A stretch of 21,718 bases of DNA from CAG-791 sp002390025 (GTDB lineage Bacteria > Bacillota > Clostridia > Lachnospirales > Lachnospiraceae), in the NCBI GenBank assembly GCA_946543465.1, contig CAMNLR010000117.1:1-21718 (forward strand). Direction: 5' to 3'. The position numbers and the translations under genes are program-made. Positions 1-6,531 of the stretch are shown here, one piece after another (position 1 is the first letter of the stretch; every line of letters starts with the position of its first letter). The notes under the pieces were generated by a model. It was not told where the DNA came from. It made no database searches and saw nothing but the letters and a program-made list of their open reading frames with translations.

Positions 1-917
1 ATCATCTTGCGGACGGTCTTCTTCTCATACTGGTAGACTGCCTCGTCGAGTATGGCGAGCCACTCTTCGTTGTCGGCAAATGCTTCGCGGAGCTTTTCCT
101 TGAATGCGGAGACGTTGCCCTCGCGGGTCTGCTTGTCGTCTGTGAAGACCGCTTCTTCCATCTGTGCGGGAGGAACGATCTCCTTGATGGCTGCGAAGAA
201 CTCTTCGGGGATGGCGCAGCTCTCGTACTCGCGCTTCTGCTTGCCGCAGTCGGCGACAATGCCCTTGACCCACTCGATGATCTTCTTGTTCTGGTCATCT
301 GCGATGTAGATGCAGCGGATCATTTCCTCATCGGGGATCTCGTTTGCGCCGGCCTCGATCATCATGATCTTGTCTTCTCTGGAAGCAACAGTCAGCTGAA
401 GGTCGCCCTTGTCCCACTGCTCCTGGGAAGGGTTGATGATGACTTCGCCGTTAACCATGCCGATCTGGGTCATGGCGACGGGGCCGTCGAAGGGAATATC
501 GGAAATCTCAGTGGCCAGAGCGGCGCCGTTCATGGCGACGAGCTCGGGTCTGCAGGCAGGCTCAACACTCATGACCAGGCACTCGAGAGTGACGTCATTG
601 CGCATGTCCTTGGGGAACAGAGGACGCATGGGACGGTCGATGACACGGCTGGTCAGGATGGCATTCTCACTGGGTCTTCCCTCGCGCTTGTTAAAGCCGC
701 CGGGGAACTTGCCTACTGCATAGAATTTCTCGGTGTACTCCACGCTGAGCGGGAAAAAGTCGATCCCGTCGCGGGGTTTCTCAGAAGCCGTAGCGGCACA
801 GAAAACAGTTGTGTCGCCGTAGTGCATGAACGCGCAGCCGCCGGCCTGTTTGCCGACGCGGTCGATGTCGACGCTCAGTGTACGTCCGCCGACTTCCAGT
901 GAATAGGTCTTAAACAT
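1..917 (-). CDS. pnp: Polyribonucleotide nucleotidyltransferase, N-terminal part (cut by window edge)
   Basis: PNPase degrades RNA 3' to 5' by phosphorolysis, releasing nucleoside diphosphates, and is a core enzyme of mRNA turnover. Only the first 305 codons are in the window (family length about 700 aa). They cover the first RNase PH-like domain (about residues 5-210) and most of the helical linker. The family signature RVIDRPMRPLF lies at residues 91-101, followed by a conserved FP-D-R-N-D-V stretch. The second PH domain, KH and S1 domains lie outside the window. The start is an ATG preceded by AAGGAG at 927-932, eight bases upstream. It lies downstream of rpsO, the usual order, and can be transcribed from the rpsO promoter past the hairpins between them. 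Identification is secure. Confidence 0.96.
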   Translation of the reverse strand, partial: MFKTYSLEVGGRTLSVDIDRVGKQAGGCAFMHYGDTTVFCAATASEKPRDGIDFFPLSVEYTEKFYAVGKFPGGFNKREGRPSENAILTSRVIDRPMRPLFPKDMRNDVTLECLVMSVEPACRPELVAMNGAALATEISDIPFDGPVAMTQIGMVNGEVIINPSQEQWDKGDLQLTVASREDKIMMIEAGANEIPDEEMIRCIYIADDQNKKIIEWVKGIVADCGKQKREYESCAIPEEFFAAIKEIVPPAQMEEAVFTDDKQTREGNVSAFKEKLREAFADNEEWLAILDEAVYQYEKKTVRKM

Positions 918-975
918 GTGATATTTCTCCTTACGCTTCTTCTCTTCTTCTTCGTTCGAAAACCTTTATCTGAGT

Positions 976-1013
976 GTGTAAAAACGGCAGGAACCGGATT
1001 GCCGGCTCCTGCC
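976..1013 (-). terminator. Terminator-like hairpin between rpsO and pnp
   Basis: A 12-bp inverted repeat (986-997 with 1002-1013, one G-U pair, 4-nt loop) is followed on the minus strand by GTTTTTAC. It has the form of an intrinsic terminator, but it lies upstream of pnp in the same transcript. It may therefore act as a partial terminator that lowers pnp relative to rpsO, or as an RNA processing or stabilising site. Attenuation between rpsO and pnp is known in E. coli; its use here is inference. Confidence 0.7.
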
Positions 1014-1047
1014 GCCCTATACGTACTCAAGGCCTGTATTTCGGCAA

Positions 1048-1068
1048 CCGGATGCCTGTAAGCATCGG
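1048..1068 (-). other. Small hairpin directly after the rpsO stop codon
   Basis: GCATC-type arms (1048-1055 with 1062-1068, one bulged base, loop of about 6 nt) fold immediately after the rpsO TAA at 1070-1072. There is no U-tract, so it is not a terminator by itself. It could protect the 3' end of the rpsO message or be a processing site ahead of the stronger hairpin at 986-1013. Confidence 0.4.
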
Positions 1069-1069
1069 A

Positions 1070-1336
1070 TTACTTTCTGATGCCGAGCCTCTTGATCAAT
1101 GCACGGTACTCTTCGATGTCGTTCTTCTTGACATAATCGAGAAGGCCTCTGCGCTTACCGACCATCTTCTGAAGGCCGCGGCCTGAATGATGATCCTTCG
1201 GGTGCTGCTTGATGTGCTCGGTGAGCTCACGGATACGCTCTGTCAGAACAGCAATCTGGACTTCGGGTGAACCAGTGTCGCCTTCCTTGCGGCCGTATTC
1301 CTGCATGATCGCGGTTTTCTTTTCTTTGGAAATCAT
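1070..1336 (-). CDS. rpsO: 30S ribosomal protein S15
   Basis: S15 is a primary binder of 16S rRNA (helices h20-h22) and seeds assembly of the 30S platform. The 88-residue product has the usual length. Conserved blocks visible are DTGSPEVQIA (residues 20-29), the H-x-K-D-H-H-S-x-R-G-L stretch (about 44-55) and a terminal LGIRK. The ATG is preceded by AGGAGG about eight bases upstream. The gene has its own promoter (1451-1479) and a leader of about 110 nt, in addition to any read-through from the upstream operon. pnp follows after about 150 bases. Confidence 0.98.
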   Translation of the reverse strand: MISKEKKTAIMQEYGRKEGDTGSPEVQIAVLTERIRELTEHIKQHPKDHHSGRGLQKMVGKRRGLLDYVKKNDIEEYRALIKRLGIRK

Positions 1337-1375
1337 TTATTTTTCCTCCTGTAAGATTCATTCACCGTATGCCGC

Positions 1376-1399
1376 GCGGGGGTCGGAGTGTCCGTCCGC
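1376..1399 (-). promoter_or_regulatory. Possible folded leader of rpsO
   Basis: Within the rpsO 5' untranslated region GCGG and CCGC arms flank an inner GGA/TCC pairing, giving a compact imperfect hairpin. S15 is known to repress its own mRNA in several bacteria through lineage-specific leader folds. Whether this is such a site is inference; no recognised S15 leader class was matched. Confidence 0.3.
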
Positions 1400-1450
1400 A
1401 GAGCATCGGTACAAAGATACGTGCTGTGACTTTTTATGCACAGCTTTTGT

Positions 1451-1479
1451 ATAATAGCACAAAGCAGAACCTGTGTAAA
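1451..1479 (-). promoter_or_regulatory. SigA-type promoter for rpsO-pnp
   Basis: On the minus strand TTTACA (1474-1479) is separated by exactly 17 bp from TATTAT (1451-1456), with TG one base before the -10 (extended -10). An A/T-rich stretch lies upstream of the -35. The -10 block TTGTGCTATTATA nearly matches that of the rimP promoter. A start near 1444 would give a leader of about 108 nt. Just upstream, 1499-1517 forms a weak A/T hairpin that may be a poor terminator for the acyltransferase gene. Confidence 0.8.
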
Positions 1480-1551
1480 GCAATTTTTCAGAAAATTTGT
1501 ATCTTCGAAATATACATTATTCAGCTCTGCAGCCTGCCCTTTGAGTCCCTT

Positions 1552-2718
1552 TCACGAGTCCTGTCTGTTTCGGGCAGAAGTAAAAAGTGCAGCCAGCCGG
1601 ACACGGATGGTCTCGACGATGATCCCGGCCAGGAAGATCACGGCGACATCCAGCAGGATATAAAGCGGAAAGAGGCTGCTGCTGTATTGGACGGTATCCG
1701 CTTTGAGGAGATCATGCCAGAGGAAAGATCTTAAGAAACGGTAATCATGCAGCAGATAGACACTGAATGTACATGAGGAAATTTTATTAATTATTCTGCT
1801 GCTGAACCGGTATTGTCCGATAAGGAGTAGAGCCAGGCCGTCCAGGGGAATCAGTATATCATTCAGAAAACTGTCAGGTTCCAGGAACAGAATACTGTCA
1901 ATGACACGGGCTCCGGCCGTTGTGCTGCAAATGTTGTCAAACATGATATATCCGCTCACCAGAAATAGGATGGCAAAGACGATCACATGAACCAGGAGGC
2001 CGGCTGCGGAGGAACTGAAATTCCTGTCCGCAGATCCGGATGCGGATGCGGCTGCATCCGCGGACTTCAGCCTGCTGCTCTGCTCACAGACCCGGACAAA
2101 TGATCCCATCATATAGAAGAGCACGGCCTTGATAAAGTTGACGGGTATAAACTCTTCGTTTCCTGTTTTATAAAAAAAGAACCATATGTAAAGAATGAGC
2201 AGGAGGAAAAGCGTCTTTCTGTCCAGGAACCTGATCAGCACATTGATCGAAGGGGCCAGGAACAGAAGGATAAGATAAGCCAGGGCGAACCACCAGAGGC
2301 CTGCCGGAGTGAACAGTGATGGCTCAACCACTCTGTGCAGGTCCCGGGCACTGTCATAGCCCGTTGTCAGACGCAGGACCAGGTAAAGGACTAACATCAG
2401 GACGCCGAAAAAGTGGACTCTCCCCAGAAAGCTGAGTACAGAGCGGGGAGAAAGTTTTTCCCGGTCTGCCAGAAAATAGCCTGTGATCATGAAAAAGACC
2501 GCGACGCCTACCCTGCCTCCGCAGCTGATCACTGCGCTAACGGCCTGGTTGAGAGGACTCATTTGAGGCCAAAGACTGTAAGGTGTCTGCGAAGTAACTT
2601 TGAATAATCCGTGGTTCATCAGATGATTGGCCACGATCAGAATCATGGCGATGATCCGGATCAGTTCAAAGCCTGACTCCCTCATCTTTTTGTTCTCTGC
2701 TTTACTCATCGATCTCAT
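1552..2718 (-). CDS. Acyltransferase-3 family integral membrane protein
   Basis: The 388-aa product is a multi-spanning membrane protein of the acyltransferase 3 family, which O-acetylates or O-acylates cell-surface glycans and other exported molecules. Visible hallmarks are the N-terminal FELIRIIAMILIVANHL block (residues 17-33, with the family Arg and the candidate catalytic His32) and RVGVAVFFMITGYF (69-82). About ten hydrophobic segments follow, with a hydrophilic Ser/Ala-rich loop near 215-240. The substrate cannot be told from sequence. It sits between ribF and rpsO, normally adjacent in this operon, and its A/T-richer, Ser/Leu/Phe-rich sequence differs from its neighbours, suggesting insertion. 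No good Shine-Dalgarno is seen before ATG 2718 or the alternative ATG at 2709, so the start is uncertain. Confidence 0.88.
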   Translation of the reverse strand: MRSMSKAENKKMRESGFELIRIIAMILIVANHLMNHGLFKVTSQTPYSLWPQMSPLNQAVSAVISCGGRVGVAVFFMITGYFLADREKLSPRSVLSFLGRVHFFGVLMLVLYLVLRLTTGYDSARDLHRVVEPSLFTPAGLWWFALAYLILLFLAPSINVLIRFLDRKTLFLLLILYIWFFFYKTGNEEFIPVNFIKAVLFYMMGSFVRVCEQSSRLKSADAAASASGSADRNFSSSAAGLLVHVIVFAILFLVSGYIMFDNICSTTAGARVIDSILFLEPDSFLNDILIPLDGLALLLIGQYRFSSRIINKISSCTFSVYLLHDYRFLRSFLWHDLLKADTVQYSSSLFPLYILLDVAVIFLAGIIVETIRVRLAALFTSARNRQDS

Positions 2719-2755
2719 CCGTATGTAAAATCATATAGCATGTATGAAACGGGTC

Positions 2756-3676
2756 TTAAATGCCGTGGTATTCCCGTCCCGCCTGTATATCGTGTTCCAT
2801 GGTGGCCTTGAGTTCCTCCACAGAGGAAAACTTCATCTCAGGACGGCGATGGGTGAGGAGCTGCACGGTGGCAGTCTCGCCGTAGACATCCCCCTTAAAG
2901 TCATAGAGGAAGGTCTCCACAGTCACTCTCTTCTCGTCCGAAACCGTCGGTTTGACGCCGATATTGGTCATTCCGCAGTATTTTCTGCCGCCGATGAGAA
3001 CGTCTGAATAATAGACGCCGAAGGGAGGCAGGAGTTTGTCCTCGGGGGGTGTCTGGTTCAGGGTCGGTATGCCGATCCTGCGGCCCAGTGCCTTTCCGTG
3101 CACGATGCTGCCCCGGATCATGTAGGGTTCGCCAAGATAGCGGGCTGCGGTGGTGACCTCTCCGGTATCAATCAGGCGGCGGATCAGGGTGGAACTGACG
3201 ATGTGTTCATCCATCACGATCTTCTCGATCTTTTTGGCCTTAAAGCCGTATTCGGGCGCCATCTCTTCGAGCAGTGCGAAATTGCCGCTGCCGTGGTCTC
3301 CGAAAGAAAGGTCGGGGCCTGCCGCTATAAAGCGGGCGCGCATCTGTTTGCAGAGGAAATTCGAGACGAATTCTCTGGAGGGAGTGGCCGCGGACTTTGC
3401 ATTAAAGGGAAATTCCACAAGAATGTCAATGCCCATTTTTTCGAAGATCATCTCCTTCTCCTCGCGGGTCGTCAGGATCTGCTTTGCGCCGAATCCGAAG
3501 AATACCTCCGGATAGGGGTCAAAGGTAAATACTGCCGCGAGAAGGCCTTTTTCCTTCTGGTCCAGAAGCTCCTCCAGGAGTCTGCGGTGTCCCAGGTGTA
3601 CACCGTCGAACTTTCCGATCGAGACGGCGGTCTCCCCGGGGCTCACAAATTCTGTCGTATCTCTGATTATCTGCAT
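2756..3676 (-). CDS. ribF: Bifunctional riboflavin kinase / FAD synthetase
   Basis: RibF phosphorylates riboflavin to FMN and adenylates FMN to FAD in the cytoplasm. The 306-aa length is typical. The N-terminal FMN adenylyltransferase domain shows GKFDGVHLGH (21-30, the nucleotidyltransferase H-x-G-H-type site) and VSSTLIRRLI (160-169). The C-terminal flavokinase domain shows GRRIGIPTLN (198-207), NIGVKPTV (238-245) and VETFLYDF (253-260) with the catalytic Glu. The usual V-G-x-D-F-x-F-G block reads AAGPDLSFG here, a mild deviation. The ATG follows an AGGA-containing site; truB ends 33 bases upstream, so the two are probably co-transcribed. The ribF-truB pairing is standard in Firmicutes. Confidence 0.96.
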   Translation of the reverse strand: MQIIRDTTEFVSPGETAVSIGKFDGVHLGHRRLLEELLDQKEKGLLAAVFTFDPYPEVFFGFGAKQILTTREEKEMIFEKMGIDILVEFPFNAKSAATPSREFVSNFLCKQMRARFIAAGPDLSFGDHGSGNFALLEEMAPEYGFKAKKIEKIVMDEHIVSSTLIRRLIDTGEVTTAARYLGEPYMIRGSIVHGKALGRRIGIPTLNQTPPEDKLLPPFGVYYSDVLIGGRKYCGMTNIGVKPTVSDEKRVTVETFLYDFKGDVYGETATVQLLTHRRPEMKFSSVEELKATMEHDIQAGREYHGI

Positions 3677-3709
3677 AAAAGGTCCTGCTCCTGTTGTTTT
3701 TTTTCTTTT

Positions 3710-4816
3710 TTAAAGTTCCGGAAGGAACATCTTGTAAGCCGTATAACGGCTGCGGCCACCGGCACCGCCTTTACTGCGGTAGAGTCCGTAAAAGGACCGG
3801 TCCGCGCTGTACATGCGGATGACTTGTTCGCCGGGATCGATCCCGGGAAGGGACTGCAGATCAAAAGCCTCTGTGCTCTTCCATTGTCTCTGCGGATCCT
3901 CTTCCCCGGCAAGGAAGCGGAACTCCTCTCTCGTTAGGAGGTTGCCGTTTTTGAGGAGGCGCAGGGCGTCTTCCGTGCAGGCTGCGGCCGGAAGGTCTGC
4001 GAAAAAGCTGTCCACCGGACGGATCAGGGGCAAGAGCCTGTCCGGTTCGTTTTTGGCAAAGTACTCCAGTTCATCGAGGGTATGCGCCTCGTCGAGCGTG
4101 AACTGGCCGACTCTTGTTCGAAGAAGGGACTGCATAGCCGCTCCGGTCCCCAGAGCATTACCCATGTCCTCACAGAGCGTGCGGATATAGGTGCCTTTGG
4201 AGCAGCGGACGCGCATTGTGATGAAGGGAAGTTCGATCTTCTCGATCTGCAGGGCATGGATGGTGATGCGGCGGGGTTTGCGCTCCACCGTGATGCCCTT
4301 GCGCGCCATATCATAGAGGCGCTTTCCGTTGACCTTGATGGCCGAGTACATGGGCGGGATCTGCTCGATCTGTCCTGTAAATGCGGAAGCTGTCCTTAGA
4401 ATGCTGTCCTCGATCATGTCCTCCCGGTTTTTTCCGGCCATATATTCTTCTGACCGGTCTTCCCCGGTCTCTTCTGCCGTCGTCTCCTTCTGTGGGGGTC
4501 CGCCTTTTCCGGATCTCAGGATGGCTGCCGGGATCTCGTCGTCCGGGATCCTGTGAAGGATCTCTCCGCTCATATCCTGGGTATCCGTCTGCACGCCCAG
4601 GCGCATGACAGCCACATATTCTTTTTCCCGGTCCGCGATGAGTTCGCAGATCCTGGTGGCATTGCCCAGACACATGGGGAGGACTCCCTCCGCGTCCGGA
4701 TCGAGTGTTCCCGTATGGCCGATCTTGCGCATACGCAGGATCCCGCGCAGACGGGCCACCGCGTCGCTGGAGGTGTAGCCGGCCTCTTTATAAACTGTCA
4801 GCATTCCATGATGCAT
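3710..4816 (-). CDS. truB: tRNA pseudouridine-55 synthase
   Basis: TruB isomerises U55 in the T-loop of tRNAs. The catalytic signature GHTGTLDPDAEG is at residues 33-44 with nucleophile Asp39. The GKRLYDMARKG block (164-174) and the C-terminal RCSKGTYIRTL block are also present. At 368 aa it is longer than the roughly 300-aa norm. The excess is partly a hydrophilic Glu/Lys/Gly-rich insertion at about residues 101-137, between TDTQD-x-x-G and QIEQIPPMYSA, and partly an extended C-terminus. The ATG has AGGTG upstream and the N-terminus M-x-H-G-x-L-x-V-Y-K-E fits the family. It lies between nrnA and ribF as usual. Confidence 0.96.
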   Translation of the reverse strand: MHHGMLTVYKEAGYTSSDAVARLRGILRMRKIGHTGTLDPDAEGVLPMCLGNATRICELIADREKEYVAVMRLGVQTDTQDMSGEILHRIPDDEIPAAILRSGKGGPPQKETTAEETGEDRSEEYMAGKNREDMIEDSILRTASAFTGQIEQIPPMYSAIKVNGKRLYDMARKGITVERKPRRITIHALQIEKIELPFITMRVRCSKGTYIRTLCEDMGNALGTGAAMQSLLRTRVGQFTLDEAHTLDELEYFAKNEPDRLLPLIRPVDSFFADLPAAACTEDALRLLKNGNLLTREEFRFLAGEEDPQRQWKSTEAFDLQSLPGIDPGEQVIRMYSADRSFYGLYRSKGGAGGRSRYTAYKMFLPEL

Positions 4817-4921
4817 AGTTCACCTGTTTTTGTGTTTTTATGTTTTTACGGCTGTTTCAGCCCGGTTAGTGCTTACGGGCTGTTTTGCCGGTAATTCCTT
4901 TGAATATATCTGCAGAAGCTT

Positions 4922-5890
4922 TTATGCTTCCGCATTTTTAAGCTGTGTGCGGATCATGTCGACCATGCGCTGGATGGCAATGGTAATGTCCATGCCGGAC
5001 TTGATCGTACAGCCGCTCGCGCGTACGTGTCCGCCTCCGCCGAACTGCAGGGCGATCACGGCGACATCGACGATGCCGTTGGAGCGCAGACTGACGCGCC
5101 AGTCGCCGGTGGAGCGCTCATGGGCAAAGATGGAACATTCCGCGCCCGTCGTGGAGACGAGTTCGCTGACGATGCCCTCCACGTCCTTGCCGACTCCGCC
5201 CAGGGCCTGAATGGCCAGATGATCGAGTTTGCTGACGATGCATTTGCCGCCCAGGCAGCTTTTGGCCTTGGAGAGAGCCCTGCCCAGAACTCGCTTCTGG
5301 ACAAAGGTCTTTTCGAAATAGACCTCGCGGACGATCCTGGAAAAGTCAAAGCCGAAGGTCATCAGTTCGCCGGCCACTTCCATGGTCTTGCGGGAGGTAT
5401 TGGAAAAGCGGAAACAACCGGTGTCGGTCACCATGCCGATATAGAGGGCCTGGGCAATCTGCGCATCGATCTGATCATGGTCGATCACTTCATAGACGAG
5501 CTCACAGGCACTGCTGGAACTGCCGTTTACGTAATTGACCGCACCGCTGCCGGGATTACTGACATGATGATCGATGTTGATGGTCTTATCAGCCCTGTCA
5601 AACATAGCCTTTGCGCCGAGGATGCGGTCGCTGGCAGTATCAAGGATGACAAATGCATCATAGCATTCGATGTCCGTCCTGAAATTTGTGATGATGGTGT
5701 CGGCTCCCGGAATGTTGTTGTAAAGCTCTTCACGAAGAGTTTCGAGAAATACATCGACCCGCGCCCCTGGCATCATTTTTCTGAGAAAGAGGGCAAGTCC
5801 CATGCAGGCGCCCACACAGTCTCCGTCCGGATTCTCGTGTCCGCTGATGCCGATCGTTCTGCAGTCTTTCAGTTCCTCTAAAATCCTCAT
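4922..5890 (-). CDS. nrnA: DHH-family phosphoesterase, NrnA-like (nanoRNase / pAp phosphatase)
   Basis: Members of this DHH/DHHA1 family hydrolyse very short RNAs (2-5 nt) and, in several species, 3'-phosphoadenosine 5'-phosphate, using two Mn ions. Metal-binding motifs are intact: H18-x-x-P-D-G-D24, the Asp84 of VILDTAS, DHH at 107-109 and TDTG around Asp156. The C-terminal DHHA1 substrate-binding motif GGGGHVRASG is at 284-293. The 322-aa length is typical. It sits between rbfA and truB, a conserved position in the Firmicutes nusA operon. No strong Shine-Dalgarno precedes the ATG; an inverted repeat (5903-5930) lies just upstream. The choice between nanoRNase, pAp phosphatase or c-di-AMP-product hydrolase is not decidable here. 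Confidence 0.9.
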   Translation of the reverse strand: MRILEELKDCRTIGISGHENPDGDCVGACMGLALFLRKMMPGARVDVFLETLREELYNNIPGADTIITNFRTDIECYDAFVILDTASDRILGAKAMFDRADKTINIDHHVSNPGSGAVNYVNGSSSSACELVYEVIDHDQIDAQIAQALYIGMVTDTGCFRFSNTSRKTMEVAGELMTFGFDFSRIVREVYFEKTFVQKRVLGRALSKAKSCLGGKCIVSKLDHLAIQALGGVGKDVEGIVSELVSTTGAECSIFAHERSTGDWRVSLRSNGIVDVAVIALQFGGGGHVRASGCTIKSGMDITIAIQRMVDMIRTQLKNAEA

Positions 5891-5902
5891 AGTTCAAGTA
5901 CC

Positions 5903-5930
5903 ATCCGGCCGTCATCGAAGGCCGCCGGAT
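5903..5930 (-). repeat. Inverted repeat in the rbfA-nrnA gap
   Basis: ATCCGGC (5903-5909) and GCCGGAT (5924-5930) form a 7-bp stem ending about 12 bases before the nrnA start codon. No U-tract follows. It may affect nrnA translation or mRNA stability. The rest of the 128-base gap shows no gene. Confidence 0.4.
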
Positions 5931-6018
5931 CTTCCTTTCTCCCGGATCCACCGGGTCATGTCCTTTCCGTCCGGTTCAGAAGAAAATCAGAATAAAATCC
6001 GAATAAAAAATACGGGAA

Positions 6019-6414
6019 TTATTCAGTATATTCTTCCTCACGCATCTCTTCCACCCGCTGATCTGCGGCGATGACTTCGTCGATCTTGCGGCTCATCTCA
6101 ACACCGTAGGCAATGGAGTCGTCCAGGATGAACTGGAGCTGGGGTGTATTGCGCAGATTGACCCTTCTGGCGAGTTCTCCCCGGATAAATCCAGCGGCAC
6201 TGGTCAGGCCGGCCATAGTATCCTTCTTTTTCTGCTCGTCACCGTAGACACTGACCCACACCTTGCAGGTCTTGAGGTCCGGTGCCACTTCCGCGACCAG
6301 CACACTGGTCATGGGGCTGATGCGTGGGTCCTTGATGCCTCCGCTGATGATCTGCGCCAGTACGCGGCGCACTTCATCGTTGATCTTTCTGTTCTTTACA
6401 CTGTTTTTTCTCAT
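6019..6414 (-). CDS. rbfA: 30S ribosome-binding factor A
   Basis: RbfA binds the 30S subunit during maturation, near the 5' end of 16S rRNA, and is needed for efficient processing and cold growth. The 131-aa product has the family's single KH-like fold. Visible landmarks are the N-terminal basic R-x-x-R-I-N-D-E-V-R-R helix, IKDPRISPMTSV (27-38) and the C-terminal R-x-x-P-Q-L-x-F-x-x-D-D-S block (about 93-101). The acidic EEMREEEYTE tail is typical. The ATG is preceded by AGGAG about nine bases away. It follows infB after a strong terminator-like hairpin, so its level may be set separately from infB. Confidence 0.95.
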   Translation of the reverse strand: MRKNSVKNRKINDEVRRVLAQIISGGIKDPRISPMTSVLVAEVAPDLKTCKVWVSVYGDEQKKKDTMAGLTSAAGFIRGELARRVNLRNTPQLQFILDDSIAYGVEMSRKIDEVIAADQRVEEMREEEYTE

Positions 6415-6450
6415 TGTATGAATTCTCCTTTTCGCGCGCCCTGTAAACGT

Positions 6451-6483
6451 AAAACCCGGCTGGAGATCGGCTCTCCAGCCGGG
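6451..6483 (-). terminator. Strong terminator-like hairpin between infB and rbfA
   Basis: A perfect 12-bp stem (6455-6466 with 6472-6483, 5-nt loop) is followed on the minus strand by TTTTACGTTT. It is the most stable hairpin in the operon and lies about 50 bases after the infB stop and 36 before rbfA. With only four consecutive U it may terminate partially, or serve as an RNase-protected 3' end for infB mRNA. Confidence 0.72.
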
Positions 6484-6531
6484 TCATTATTTCGGATAAA
6501 AGTCCCCGATGGCGCCGGAAGGCATTTTTGA

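Noticed and set aside
5027..5881. Plus-strand open frame of 284 codons opposite nrnA
   Set aside because: nrnA has all its metal-binding motifs in the minus frame; the plus frame is a shadow.
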